Part shown: positions 1 through 11,799 of the stretch, one piece after another
How the letters are laid out: every line of letters begins with the position of its first letter
Numbering within the stretch: position 1 is the first letter of the stretch
NCBI GenBank assembly: GCA_024760905.1
Contig: CM045733.1
Span: 26,809,501-26,873,500, forward strand
Direction: 5' to 3'
Source of the DNA: Plotosus lineatus
Lineage: Eukaryota; Chordata; Actinopteri; Siluriformes; Plotosidae
Length of the DNA: 64,000 bases
Program-made: the position numbers and the translations under genes
Notes under the pieces: model-generated
What the model saw: the letters and a program-made list of their open reading frames with translations, nothing else
Database searches by the model: none
What the model was told of the DNA's origin: nothing

Positions 1-180
1 GCTTACTGATAATATTATGTTTGTTGATTGGTCAACTCTGGCGTGCACATGCGCAGTGCCCGTTACACGTTAACTTCCGGTTTACTTCCTGACTCTAGTC
101 ATGCGGACCTTATCTCCGACTTTCTCTTCAATAACAGTCATTAAGTTTATTTATAAGGTTGTGAATACACATCATTTCTT
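1..180. repeat. Unclassified interspersed repeat, inverted copy at 16340-16510
   Basis: The segment holding the pieces acttccggtttacttcctga and ctccgactttctcttcaata reappears reverse-complemented around 16340-16510 with many mismatches. I do not recognise the family. Further right (about 241-310, minus strand) a short open frame has a C2H2-like pattern, CKVC followed by an LLKH, but it is too short and isolated to call. The rest to 593 is unassigned. Confidence 0.5.
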
Positions 181-755
181 GTCCAGCGGAACTCAACTCC
201 TTCTGTGGGGACCCTGTGCCCCCCCCCCCCATGCCTACGCCCTTGATCAGCTGCCTTCTGATGTTTCAGCAGCTGATACCGGGTTGGGTAGTATTCATTG
301 CAGACTTTGCAGATATGCAACACCGCAGGTGGTTGCGAATCGCGCACTGAGAGTTTCAAATGTACACGCACACAAAAAAAAAAAATTCACGAGCGCATAT
401 TGTTGATCGACATTTTTCTAATATTAAAAAGAGTATACAGACATCTTACCCCCTCCCCCCTAGCGTACGTTTTGTACACTTAAGAAACTGTTGAAAATAT
501 TGAATGACCAGGTAAAACAGGGTAATTTTCAGGGTTTAATAAAAGATTTAAAAATCCAAGATACCGAATGTCACTAAAGTATTAACTCTAGAGCAGGTGT
601 GGCCAACCTATGGCTTCCGAACCGTATGTTGCTCTTTGCCTAGTTCCATGCGGCTCTTATGTTCATATCAAAGTTTGTTTTTTTAGTGTGTGTTTGCTTC
701 GATTGGGTTGAATATGGTTTTATTGTCAAATGCTTATGTGAGTGAGATGAAAATA

Positions 756-1566
756 CAGTAAAACCTCCGCTGACGAACGCTTAAGCTCACAAACTTTTCG
801 CCTCAAGAACATTAAATTTGCGAGCATATAGTCTCTGCTGACGAACTAGTTTTCGGCGAACGAATCAAACCACGCGGTCGAACAGCGCCATGGTGGCGGC
901 CACGAGAAGCTGACACACGCTCACGGCGTCACAGTTCGTCGCCCCCTTTCTTTGAGTGCGGAAGTGGTTTACTAGACATATATATATACTAGACAATAGT
1001 GTTTGCTAGACATTTTGGACCATATTGAGTGTACTTTTGCTATTATGGGACCGAAAAAGACCCCACCACAGGCGGAGATCATTGAAAAACACGAACGAGG
1101 TGTGCATTTGTGTGACTCAGCGTCCCAGTACCAGTACGCTAAGTCTACCACCATCCTTAAGAACAAGGAAGCTATTAAGGGTGCGTGTGTGGCTAAGGGT
1201 GTTTCCAAACAGTAGGCGTTTCCAAACACTCCTTCCAAACAGTAACGCCCTCCCTCTCTCCTCCTCCCACTCCATTCCATCAAGCCATCAACTACCATCA
1301 CAAAGGTAAATAAAACGACTTTATTATACAGTACAGTTTATTTCTTTAATTACAATACAATAGCACATTTATTATACATAAAATAAGGTATATTTTTGTG
1401 TAGTTTTAAGGCTTATTTAGTAGAAAATTATGTTTTATGGGGACCTGGGAACGGATTATTCTCATTTTAATGGTTTCTTATGGGAAATAAATGTTCGGAA
1501 GATGAACTTTTCGCTTTCCACACACTTTCTGGGAACCAATAATGTTCGTGAGCAGAGGTATCACTG
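756..1566 (+). mobile_element. Non-autonomous pogo/Tigger-type transposon, copy 1
   Basis: Terminal inverted repeats cagtaaaacctccgctgacg and, at the right end, cgtgagcagaggtatcactg are flanked by TA on both sides, as expected for Tc1/mariner-pogo insertion. Inside, 1045-1215 encodes a short peptide starting MGPKK with KTPPQAEIIEKHERG and STTILKNKEAI, matching the N-terminal DNA-binding helix-turn-helix of Tigger transposases. It then stops, and the catalytic DDE part is missing. A highly similar copy sits in the opposite direction at 11800-12581. Confidence 0.85.
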
Positions 1567-1649
1567 TACTGCAAAGCTTCAAATTTGCTCATAAAATGAC
1601 AGTAAAAATGCACAGCAAAATGAAAATATGAAGACATTTTTAACAGAGT

Positions 1650-2156
1650 ATGAGAGGTTTTGTTGTTGTTGTTGTTTTTGAATGCAATGGAAAGCCATTC
1701 TGCCTTATGTCAGGCATCATTGGAACATTTCAAAACTTCAAATCTTCAGCGCCACTTCAGCTCACTGCAACTTTTACCCGGAATTTCCAAAAGGGACTGA
1801 ACTCTGCAAGTACAACTTGTTCACTTTGTAAAGTCAGGCAGAAAAGTACATAGTTTTTCCAAAAATCCTCGAAGCGCTCAGAGACTGTAACGGTGGCATT
1901 GTATGAACTGGCTTGGAACATTTCACAGGCCAAAACGTCATACAATGAAGGAGAGTTCATTATAAAATCCCTCAGTGACATTTTTGAAATCTTGTCTCTT
2001 GAAAACGACAAACTAAAACACATGATATCGGACATCCAACTGTCCCGCCACACTGTTGAACACAGAATATTGAAAACTAACACGGCTACTGAATCACAGT
2101 TGCACTCTGACCTTCAAAGATGTATTTTATCATGTTGGTGTGTGAATTTACAATAA
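1650..2156 (+). pseudogene. hAT transposase N-terminal fragment, stop-interrupted
   Basis: Two stretches of the same reading frame (1650-1853 and 1893-2156) are separated by an in-frame TAG at 1851-1853. The first contains FECNGKPFCL, a BED-finger-like start. The second contains ELAWNISQAK, NEGEFI, LSLENDKLKHM and ISDIQLSRHTVEHRI. These match the N-terminal half of Charlie8-like hAT transposases, the family that also gave rise to the GTF2IRD2 C-terminus. The DDE catalytic and dimerisation regions are absent, and the frame ends before the microsatellite at 2172. This is a dead relic and not a host gene. Confidence 0.7.
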
Positions 2157-2170
2157 ATCTGGCTGAGGAG

Positions 2171-2278
<108 letters not shown>

Positions 2279-2345
2279 GATGGGTGATGTTCATGTGTGC
2301 CCATGTGTATGATGTGGCTCTTTGCGGTAACACAGTAAAGAACCA

Positions 2346-3674
2346 AACACATTCAGATTGATGAAGAAACAGCTGTTTAGTGCAAAGAAAGCTGCATGTT
2401 GTTCAAATCATAGTGGTTGGTGTGATCAGTGTTAATGTGTTTAGGGCTCTGAAAAATGTGAACTTGTTAATGTTTTGTGTTGTCAAAGAGCAGAAAATTA
2501 ATATTGAAAGAGAAACATTATTATTAACAGAACACCATGGCTACTGTTATTGTAACTGCTTTTTCTGCATTGGGATGCTTTCACTTGAAATCAGCAGAGA
2601 GGAATTTCACACATGTACATGGATATGAAAATTAGTTAATATTTCTTGAAGATTTGAACTACACTGACTGAAACTTCACAGAAAGAAAATAAAGCTAATG
2701 TGAATTGTACTGTATATTTTTCAGATTGAAATTGGTTCTTTGGAAAAGTTATAATTTTAGGATTTCTCCATCGACTCATTGTTTTATTTCATAGTGTTAC
2801 AGCTAACTGGTCCTGAAATCTTAAATTTAAATTCTGATTTAGTACACAAATTACTAAACTACAAGCATAAATTATTGATTATTGTTTTAATTTTTATTTT
2901 ACAGAGCAAAAACCAGTCGCATCACTGTGTTACATGGTACATAGGAAATTGGGTATATTTTAATAAATATAATTTAATATTTAATAAGCAGAGAATGCAT
3001 TTCCCATGTCTGTGCCAAGCTGTATATGCGCTGCGCGTACACTGTCAGACCAAACCTGAGCAGGCTACGAGAAATTCATCACAGGATATTCCATATTCAG
3101 TGGACAGCACTGCTGTGAACTAAATTTGTGACATTCTATTCAACAACACATTAATTCACCTTTTCAGCCATAGATGTACCCTATAAATTATTACACATGA
3201 TGACTAAAGTCCGCACCCTCACTACTCGTCCTAGTTCCATCATTCACTCACTACCTGGTTTACGTCCTGGCTCATAGACAAATGGATATTCTTCAGTATA
3301 GCTCTGCATCGCAAATATCTTGCCAAGTAATTGGTATTGAGTAATTTCTGACCCTTGCCATTACGGTCAATGATCTTTAACATGTAATTTCATATCACCT
3401 GTAAACTGTCATTTAATCTACAGCTGCCATCACATTGTTGGGTGAATCCACAGAGGTTACAAGTACAAGTGGGTTTTTTTCCCCTTTCCTATAACCTAAC
3501 ATCATTATAACTGACCATCCTGGCACCGAAACAGTGACAAGTTAATGTGGTTTTATGAATTACTGGTCCGCATGAAAAGTCATTGCCCGTCTATGTACAC
3601 ATAAAGTGTTGATGTGATCACAGGTATTTGAATGAGGGGAGCAAAAATAAATATCAAGACATGCTGGTTCTTAC
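2346..3674. other. Intron sequence without recognised features
   Basis: AT-rich sequence downstream of the copine exon at 3675 on the minus strand. I found no copine exon (the next expected block would begin near a PGKKCGTI-like motif), no repeat family I can name and no RNA gene. Confidence 0.5.
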
Positions 3675-3751
3675 CCAAGAGGTTTCTCTATCCTACTTCC
3701 CTGGGAGCCCACTATTTCCCCCAGAGTACAGGATGCTTGTCCCAGGAAGTC
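3675..3751 (-). CDS. cpne8: Copine exon (end of first C2 domain), most 3' exon in window
   Basis: Read on the minus strand, the acceptor ctccacag precedes GAC TTC CTG, and the exon ends CTT GG before the donor gtaagaac. It encodes [20 protein letters not shown] followed by IEKPLG. This is the conserved last strand-loop part of the copine C2A domain; its first Asp belongs to the calcium-binding loop begun in the previous exon. It is 77 bp, starts in phase 0, following the phase-0 end of the exon at 22596-22635, and leaves two bases for the next exon, which is outside the window. Copines are calcium-dependent phospholipid-binding proteins that move to membranes. The SQGSR-IEKP stretch resembles copine-8 more than copine-5 from my knowledge of the family, but the paralogue call is an inference. 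The polypyrimidine tract of this exon is a microsatellite. Confidence 0.88.
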
Positions 3752-3754
3752 CTG

Positions 3755-3756
<2 letters not shown>

Positions 3757-3816
<60 letters not shown>
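3757..3816 (-). repeat. (GA)30 microsatellite acting as polypyrimidine tract
   Basis: On the transcribed (minus) strand this is about 30 TC units ending four or five bases before the acceptor AG of the copine exon at 3675-3751, so it occupies the place of the polypyrimidine tract. No other pyrimidine run is available. Confidence 0.9.
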
Positions 3817-3819
<3 letters not shown>

Positions 3820-4655
3820 CAAAAAGAGAAACATGTTATCTACTCCCAAAACAACAAATAATGACTTGCCACATGTAGCTTGTAGAATGTTAACTGCAAT
3901 TACTATAACCCCGAGCAGTTCAGCTTTTAAAAAGGAAAAAAAAAAAAAAAAAAAAAAAAAGCAAAGAGAACGATACAAAGCATCAAGCCATGGTCCTTTA
4001 GACTTTACTGGTCGTTACGGATGCTGCAGCTTTTTTTATATATACTTTCCTTGATCTGATCTGTGGCATGCAAGAGGACATTGAGCCCTTTACCTCTGCT
4101 CTAACAGCAGTAAATTTGGTACAAACCAAAGAGGGAGAGGAACAGAAACAGAATGGGCATACAACTCTTCCAAACCTATTTATAATGAGCTGGATCTAAC
4201 TGCAACTGTGTGAGTATGTGGTCAGTCAAAAGAGTTATGAGGAAAATGGGCCGTTTTAGCTTCTGCAATAACGAATAGATGAAAGTTGGAGTCATGTTTA
4301 TTTTGGTGAAGCTTAAATACAAAACATAACAGCCAGCAGATTTAGCACAAATACAATATTCTCACATGAAAAATTCATTCACATCAATAAAAGTTTTGTT
4401 GCTGTTTTAGCATTTGCACTCTAGCACACTAGATTTGAAGTGAAAAATGGTTATGACAAGGACATGAAATTAAACCAATATTAGAGGGTAATTACTAACA
4501 CGGTGAATAATCATTACACACTTTTCCTATTCTACAACCTGAACAGTTTGCCAGACCATCCCAGTTACACTTACAATTTGGACCAGCCAATTATCTTAAT
4601 ATGCATGTCTTTGCAATGAAGAATCCATTAAATGGATTTAAATTGTAAAAACCCG
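3817..4655. other. Intron sequence, poly(A) run only
   Basis: Apart from an A-rich run at about 3932-3960, possibly the tail of an old retroelement, nothing is recognisable. Confidence 0.4.
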
Positions 4656-4968
4656 GCGGTTCAGTGGCGTACTGGTTAGCACGTCCACCTCACAGCAAGA
4701 AGGCCTGTGTTCGATTTCCAAGAAAGACTGAACTTCGATTCTGGGTTTGTTTCTGTGTGGAGTTTACATGTTCTCCCTGTGCCTACGTGGGTTTCATCCA
4801 GTTACTCTGATTTCCTCCCACAGTCCAATATGTTGAAAACCGGAGTACCTGTGGAAAAAAGCCATGCAAGCATAGGGAGAACATGCCAACATTATACACA
4901 AACACCTTAGACCAGAACTCAAACCCATGACCCTCTTGCTGTGAAGTGGATGTACTAAACACTACTGT
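4656..4968. mobile_element. Two partial V-SINE-like copies in inverted arrangement
   Basis: The left half (about 4656-4834, plus) has a tRNA-like head, gtactggttagcacgtccac, the phrase cacagcaagaaggcctgtgt and the V-SINE central segment tttcctcccacagtccaa. The right half (about 4838-4968) is the same repeat reversed and ends in cttgctgtgaagtggatgt. Together they form a self-complementary stretch. Both are degraded and lack LINE tails. Confidence 0.75.
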
Positions 4969-5855
4969 AATTTTCGGACCATATGGCACACTTAAACGCC
5001 TTTAATTGCATAAAAATAAATAAATAAATATAAAACCCTCACTGTGCACTTTATAATCCGGTGCATCTTATGTGTGTATGAAGCCACGCAACTCCATCTC
5101 ACTGACACCGCCAAAACCCAAGTGGAGCAATTCAGAGTTTACCATCATTCCAGTGGATTAACCAAAGAACTTCAACTGCTAGATATTGGTGTCAACAGGT
5201 CGTAAGTTAGAGGGATCCGGACTTTATGTCCAAATACCGGGATAAAGCACTGCTACAGGTGTGCTCCTGAGACCACAGATTGACCTTGAATTTAAAGTTA
5301 CACTGATACAGCTCCTTAAGAATAATGACCTACGTTCTGTAATGAACACAATACTAATGCGCTATCTCGTTAAGGGGCGTGGCTAAGAGAAGTTTAGGTC
5401 ATGACCCAGGAAGACTTCTAATCTCCATCTCTATTGATCTGACTCGATGCAAGCGAGGGAATAATAGATAAGAAAATTTTATAATATAATATAATAATAA
5501 AAAAATAAGAGAGGGATCCGGGTTTTATGTACAATTCAAGTAACTGTTATACTCAGACACTGAAGATGAAGAATTTGATGGATTTGTGGAAGAGGAATGA
5601 ACTGAAAAAGTGAATTTGTTTTATATTGTTACAACTGAACAATGTTGAGAGTTATTGTGAAGTATATTATTTTATATTTTATGTGTTACAACTGAACAAT
5701 GTTGGGCGTTAATGTGAGAGTTGAATCAAGTTTGACTTATCTGACTTTTGTTTTTCTTAATGCACCTTATAAACCGGTGTGCCTTGTGAATGGACAGAGA
5801 CCGTTCAAGCATTGTTCGTTGATATTGCGCCTTATAATCCAGTGCGCCTTATAGC
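4969..5855. mobile_element. DNA transposon fragment of the 'cgccttata' type
   Basis: The left end tactgtaattttcggaccat is followed by wording such as ctttataatccggtgcatct. Matching wording (gcgccttataatccagtgcg) recurs near 5829. This is the terminal language of a Tc1/mariner-pogo-like family common in fish and reptiles. The right terminus is missing, so the boundary near 5855 is approximate. A short internal repeat, gttacaactgaacaatgttg, occurs twice (5629 and 5686). Confidence 0.55.
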
Positions 5856-7598
5856 TCGCCTGATGCAGTGCATCACCGTGCCGCCTGCAATTAAAAATGT
5901 CCAAGCACAAAATAAATGGTGCACATTCACAAAAAACTGGACTTCGACACCGAATGACTAGCATTCTTCTAATTAAAAAAATGTTTAAAATTAACTAATC
6001 CATGCAAATTAATAAAGATTTTATGAGGGCTTTCAAGTATAAACATATTTTAAATGTCATACCAATCAAACAGAAAAAAAGGCCATGGTGGGTATAGCTG
6101 TATTGTCTAAATGTGTCGATAAAAAGTTAACATTTTTATCTATAAGGATAAAATTCTGGCGGACTCCTGTATTCCCACCATTGTGGCAGGCTTTTTTGTT
6201 GATCCCAATCCAAAGAAAGTATAGTGTCAGACTTTGGAGAAAAATACCACCTTGAAAACACAAACACGCCTTATAATGACAACCATCTCAAATGAACTGG
6301 TTCCGAGAGGACAGCCAAGACCGACAACCATTCATGTAGAATCTTCACATCATACCTTTATTCAGCAAACTTTCTCTACTGCTGCACAGAGATACAACAG
6401 CAACTAAGCAATAAATAAAGTAATTTTAGGTGTCCCTTACAACCTTTGCCAACACCTTAAGTAGTCAGAATATTCACATTCAACCTGTCTCTGTTTGACT
6501 CAGTGCCTTTCGGATTTTGTGGTGTTTTCTGATTGTTACAGTATAAATTGATAAATTTTGGGGCATAACTTAAAAAAAATATTGTGATGAATGTTGCATT
6601 TTCTGTTATGAAATTGCGAGATTATGTGAGAACTGCAAAAATGTCACTGCATACATGTCTACATCTTAATATCTTACAAAATATATACAAAATAGTGCTG
6701 TTGTGTGATGCATGGTGCAACATTTTCTGCTATGATTGGTTAAACGTATGAGATACTAATTTGCCAAAGTTGAAGAAAAGGTACACAAAAGTAGTGAGAA
6801 GATTATTTGCAGAATCCCAAAAAAAAAAGTTAAAATATTATGGTATTCTGTAAAAAATGTTATAGGTAACATTTTCAGTACATGTCACAAAAATTTGTAC
6901 ACTTGAGTTCAGTGTTTTCCTTTTCAATTCTTGCATGATTCACTAAAAAATACAATCTGTCTTTGTCACATGCTACATGCCTCTACTGGGGACATGGATG
7001 TCTGAAACATTTTGACAATGACAAACAATGTTGTGCATAAAAATGTACATGTTCTTACTCAACATTTTGTACAGCCAACCAATTTATAACCTTTACATCC
7101 AAAATAATGTTGTAAAATATTATGTGTTTGCTGGGTACTCAACTGAAGGCTCATCACTGCAACATCTTGATATCACGTTCAAAACAGTCAACCTACCAAG
7201 GTATTTGGGACGCATGCTGTACTCACCAAGTTATGTTAAGACATGAAAATAATGTTAATAAGATAGCAAGCTAATCAATGGTCTACCTTTAATGAGACTA
7301 GAATCCTTTAGTGACTTTTCATAACTTACACTACATACTGTATGAAGCCATCTTACAAGTAAACAAAAGAAAAAAGTCCGCCTCCCATTAGAGAATAAAA
7401 GCAGATTTTTTTTCATCATACTGAAAACACTGGGCTATTATCTAATAGCAGTCTTAATATGACAAACTGACTGCTGGAAATATGAACAATTTCTGCCCCA
7501 CTTTCCAAAAGCACTGACTTATACGGCTTCATTTTATAAAAATTATTTAAAAATATTATATTTGTGTCTCATGTTTGCATGGTGTTTTTTATATGTTA
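5856..7598. other. Intron sequence without recognised features
   Basis: AT-rich with no family recognised on either strand. Open frames here are short and lack domain character. Confidence 0.4.
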
Positions 7599-7612
7599 CA
7601 TAAGTCATATAA

Positions 7613-7961
7613 GTGGGCAGTGGTGGTCTAGTGGTATAAGGCGCTGGATTGCTGATCCTAAGGTTGGGGGTTCAAGTCCCACCCTCCACAAGGTTGTCAC
7701 TGCCCCCCCCCCCCCCCAGTGCAGCTAACTGGGTTATCAAAGGCCGGCCATGTCTCTCTCTGTCTATGGTGTGAAGCATGTAAAAGAACTATTGCTGACT
7801 TTCATAAAGAGTAGCTGCAAAGCCGTCAGTATGTTTCTGTCCCTTGCTAAATGGTTGTGTCAGAAAGGGCAGCCGACGAAAAAAACCTATGCCAAATCAA
7901 ACGTGCGAATCATTCGCTGTGGCGACCCCTGATAGAGGGAAAAAGCTGAAAGGAAATCTCA
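7613..7961 (+). mobile_element. SINE-A copy with RTE-type tail
   Basis: The tRNA-like head has A-box-like gtggtctagtggtataagg and B-box-like ggttgggggttcaagtccc. It is followed by the family body (gtgcagctaactgggttatc, gaactattgctgactttc) and a tail reading attcgctgtggcgacccctg, which matches the 3' end of the RTE LINE. Flanks cataagtcatataa (7599-7612) and cataagacatataa (7962-7975) form a 14-bp duplication with one mismatch. Confidence 0.88.
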
Positions 7962-7989
7962 CATAAGACATATAAATTCAGGGAGTATT

Positions 7990-9267
7990 CTTCTTCTTCT
8001 TCTTTTCCTTTCGGCTTTTCTCTTCAGGGGTCGGCACAGCGAATCATCTGCCTCCATCTCACCCTATCCTTTGCATCTTCTTCTCTTACACCAACGACAT
8101 TCATGTCCTCCTTCACCACATCCATGAATCGTCTCTTTGGTCTTCCTCTAGGCCTTTTACCTGGTAGTTCCAGCCTCAGCATCCTATTACCAATATACTC
8201 ACTATCCCTCCTCTGTACATGTCCAAACCATCTCAATCTAGCCTCTCTGACTTTGTCTCCAAAACGTCTTACATGTGCTGTCCCTCTGATGTACTCATTT
8301 CTGATCCTATCCATCCTCGTTACTCCCAAAGAGAACCTCAACATTTTCATCTCTGCTACCTCCAGCTCAGCCTCCTGTCTTTTCCCCAGGGCCACTGTTT
8401 CTAACCCATACAACATTGTTGGCCTCAACACTGTCTTGTACACTTTTCCTTTCATTCTTGCCGATACCCTCCTATCACACATCACACCGGACACTTTTCT
8501 CCAACCATTCCAACCTGCCTGCACATGCTTCTTGACCTCTTTTCCACACTCTCCATTGCTCTGTATTGTTGAGCCTAAGTACTTAAAATCCTCCACCTTT
8601 CTTATCTCTGCTCCCTGTAATCTCACCGTTCCTCTTGGGTCCTTGTCATTCATGCACATGTATTCTGTCTTACTGAGGCTAATCTTCATTCCCCTCCTTT
8701 CCAGGGCATACCTCCACCTCTCTAGATTTTCCTGCCCTTGTTCTCTGCTCTCACTACAGATCACAAGGTCATCTGCAAACATCATAGTCCATGGGGAATC
8801 TTGTCTAACCTCGTCTGTCAGTCTGTCCATCACCATAGCAAACAAGAAGGGGCTCAGAGCTGACCCTTGATGCAGTCCCACCTCCACCTTGAACTCTTGT
8901 GTCACACCGACAGCACACCTCACCACTGTCTTACATCTCTCATACATGTCCTGCACCACTCTAACATACTTCTCTACCACTCCAGACTTCCTCATGCAAT
9001 ACCACAGTTCTTCTCTCGGCACCCTGTCATATGCTTTCTCCAGATCCACAAAGGCACAATGCAGCTCCCTCTGACCTTCTCTGTACTTCTCCATTAACAT
9101 CCTCAAGGCAAACACTGCATCTGTGGTGCTCTTTCTTGGCATGAAACCAAACTGTTGTTCACAAATGCTGACCTCTGCCCTTAGTCTAGCTTCCACTATT
9201 CTTTCCCATAACTTCATCATATGGCTCATCAACTTTATCCCTCTGTAGTTGCCACAACTCTGCACGT
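7990..9267 (-). mobile_element. RTE-type LINE, 5'-truncated
   Basis: The insertion is on the minus strand and ends 3' with a short untranslated region and GAA-type tail (ttcttcttcttcttttcc on plus). A perfect 9-bp duplication gggagtatt flanks it (7981-7989, 9268-9276), so the 5' truncation point is near 9267. Truncation removed the endonuclease and the first part of the reverse transcriptase. Confidence 0.9.
8024..9264 (-). pseudogene. RTE LINE reverse transcriptase, partial but uninterrupted frame
   Basis: The open frame runs from the truncation point to the family stop codon (ending RCADP). Reverse-transcriptase blocks appear in order: CGNYRGIKL, QFGFMPRKSTTDA, FVDLEKAYDRVPRE with the first catalytic Asp, GLHQGSALSPFLFA, and MMFADDLVI with the catalytic Asp pair. 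The C-terminal part has a KYLGST motif, a basic RRPRGRPKRRF-like patch and a WFGHVQRR motif, typical of fish RTE/Rex-like elements. The frame continues to a Met at 9304 but those first codons are flanking DNA. There is no stop inside, so this copy is fairly young, yet it lacks the apurinic endonuclease and cannot be complete. It belongs to a transposon and is not a host gene. Confidence 0.9.
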
Positions 9268-9503
9268 GGGAGTATTGCATTAGGATATTTGAAGAGCAAA
9301 ACATTTAAATGGACTTTCAAATTCTAACTGTTCATCAGTTAAGTTACTACATGTATTTTACTACTTATAATGAGATGGGGTAACACTAGATGGCTGGATC
9401 TTCAGGAGCACTGCTCTACATTTAATGGTAAATTTCTATTACTCATCCATTAATTGAGTGTTTTGTCTCTATATAGACTTTGTATGCTACATTGGTTTGA
9501 CTT

Positions 9504-10049
9504 CATCATCATCATCATCATCATCTTCCGCTAAGTCTGGGGTCGGGTCACGGGGGCAGCAACCGAAGCAAAGAGGTCTAGCCGTCCCTCTCTCCAGCCA
9601 CCTCCTCCAACTCTCCCGGGGGAACACCGAGGCGGTCCCAGACAAGCCGAGAGACATAGTCCCTCCAGCGTGTTCTAGGTCGACCCCGGGGTCTCTTTCC
9701 GGTTGGACATGCCCAAAACACCACACCAGGGAGGCGTCCGGGACGCATTCTGACCAGATGCCCGAGCCACCTCAACTGGCCCCTCTCAATGCGGAGGAGC
9801 AGCGGATCTACTCCGAGCTCTCCACGAATGGTAGAGCTTCTCACCTTATCTCTAAGGGAGAACCCCGCCACCCGGCGAAGGAAGCTCATTTCAGCCGCTT
9901 GTATCCGTGATCTTGTTCTTTCGCTCACTACCCAAAGCTCGTGACCATAGGTGAGGATTAGAACGTAGATCGACTGGTAAATTGAGAGCTTCGCCTTGCG
10001 GCTCAGCTCCTTCTTCACAACGGAGCGGTACAGGCTCCGCTTAACAGCA
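9504..10049 (-). mobile_element. Rex-type LINE 3' fragment with GAT tail, copy 1
   Basis: The minus-strand frame (from about 10035 down to 9500) encodes KKELSRKAKLSIYQSIYV, LTYGHELWVVSERTRSRIQ, FLRRVAGFSLRDKVRSS, LRWLGHLVRM and RPRGRPRTRWRDYVSRL, which is the C-terminal region of a fish LINE reverse-transcriptase protein. The 3' end is a GAT repeat. The 9-bp duplication gtttgactt (9495-9503, 10050-10058) marks both ends. The clade (Rex1/Babar or Rex3/RTE) cannot be settled from this fragment. Confidence 0.85.
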
Positions 10050-10058
10050 GTTTGACTT

Positions 10059-10619
10059 GCTATGCCAAAACGTGTGCAGTAAATAGAATTTACTATATTC
10101 CATAGCACTTTTATATAGATTTATAAACAGGCTATACTCTTCACGAAAAGGCCACAGTGTTAATGAAGTCTCCTCCAAAGCAGCCATTGTGTATGTACAT
10201 GGAATGGGCTTTGCTCCCATCACTGAGCTGTTTAGAGCTATTTATAAAACTGTGCATTAAAGCTGACACTCCTCCATTCCCATGAGCACTACAAATTACT
10301 GTTGAAGGCTTTGCAGGCAGATCCAATAAAGAAAAGAGAACACAGGCATTTCTTTTCTTAAAAAGAAATGAGCAATAAATACATGCTTTATTCCTATCTC
10401 TCCCAATGGCCTTTTTCCTTTAATTTTCACCTGCATCTGACAGCACAGTAAGTCATATGTTAACACATTCTGTAATGAGTCTGGCCTGTGCTGACATCTC
10501 TGGGAGGTTAATAACTATATGTAGATGATTTAATTCTAGTAGTGGGACTTGCAACATTGCTATTGATCCTGTTATCTGGGTGTGTGTCTGTATATGTATT
10601 TAAAATAAGCAATTGAAAA
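10059..10619. other. Intron sequence without recognised features
   Basis: No repeat family or exon recognised. Confidence 0.4.
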
Positions 10620-10738
10620 TGGGGAGCAGTAGTAGTCTGGTGGTAGTGTGCTGGATTACTGATGTGAAGGTTGGAGGTTGCCCAGAGAACGCTCCTCGTG
10701 ACCCTAATTGTGATTAAGCAGTTCAGAAAATGAATGAA
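10620..10738 (+). mobile_element. SINE-A copy with internal deletion
   Basis: The head agtctggtggtagtgtgctgg and B-box region ggttggaggtt run straight into the tail cgtgaccctaattgtgatta and cagaaaatgaatgaatag, so the whole body is missing. The tail is the V-SINE-like type. Confidence 0.75.
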
Positions 10739-11712
10739 TAGAAAATACATATGTGCATGTATATATATGTGTAGAATAAAATGCATATATACAAACTTTT
10801 CATTAAGTGCCGGCGGCCGGTTATATTTTATAATAGTAAACAATAATATTTAATAATATAATAATCATCTTTAATAGAAACATTTTCACTGCTTTGTTAA
10901 GCTTTGTACTTGACAACACGATCATTTGTTTTGATAGTTTCTCAATCGGTTCACTTCCGATATCCCATGATGCACTATGCTACCTCATTCAAAAGCGCAG
11001 CGCTTTTTATATACATGCCGCCATTTGCCTGTGCTCCGGTGTAGATTTAGATCGTGACGGGTCGTACGAACCCGGGTAAAATATAGTCCAAACTGATGTG
11101 AGTCGTACCGACAAGCATGGCGCAACCAACATTAAATACGTTGTGGAAGCAACTCAAGACCGATGATTTCACTGTTTCGAAAACATCTGTATCTCATGAA
11201 ATAGGAAAAATATTTTTATGTCATGTCCGAACACAAATTATTTCTTGATTGCACGGAATGATAATAGTGAAAACTAGCCTCCAACTAAACTAGCCTAATC
11301 TTATTCTAATAGCCTAATCCTATTTATCCTAAAATGATATCACATAAAGTAAAGGGTCACTGTTTGATTCACAAATGTTCTATATTAGTAAGGTAACTGT
11401 TAGATTTTTCAAATAAGAAGTTTTATGTACTTTCCTTTAAGAAGTAAGTCTACTATTCTTGTAACAAATACTATTTCTTATAATATAAACTTTTAGTTTT
11501 ATTTGCTTCTAGCTTGTCTGATTTTCTCATAAATATGGGCCCAGAATGCACCACAGACCACATGAATTTTAAATTTTTTTATGGGGGTGGCCCCCCAGAA
11601 CCCCCCCTGCGTGATGGGACACCCCCATCCCCATGCTTGCCTCAAACAATTTCCACCCCCTACATATCAATATCCTCCTTCTACTCTAAAACTTAATGAA
11701 TACCCTGCATAC

Positions 11713-11713
<1 letters not shown>
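10739..11713. other. Unassigned repeat-like region
   Basis: A plus-strand start at 11118 begins MAQPTLNTLWKQLKTDDFTV and stays open for about 35 codons. It resembles the start of a DNA-transposon protein but has no diagnostic domain. At 11575-11665 there is a C/G-rich block (ggggtggccccccagaaccc) of unknown origin. I could not find terminal repeats. Confidence 0.3.
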
Positions 11714-11795
<82 letters not shown>

Positions 11796-11797
11796 CA
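11714..11797. repeat. (TA)n microsatellite
   Basis: About 40 TA units directly abut the Tigger copy at 11800, which duplicates TA on insertion. Confidence 0.97.
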
Positions 11798-11799
11798 TA

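Noticed and set aside
241..310. C2H2 zinc-finger-like peptide on the minus strand
   Set aside because: Only one partial finger in a 74-codon frame, with no splice or gene context.
8103..8870. A 255-codon plus-strand open frame
   Set aside because: It is the antisense shadow of the RTE reverse transcriptase; the motifs are on the other strand.
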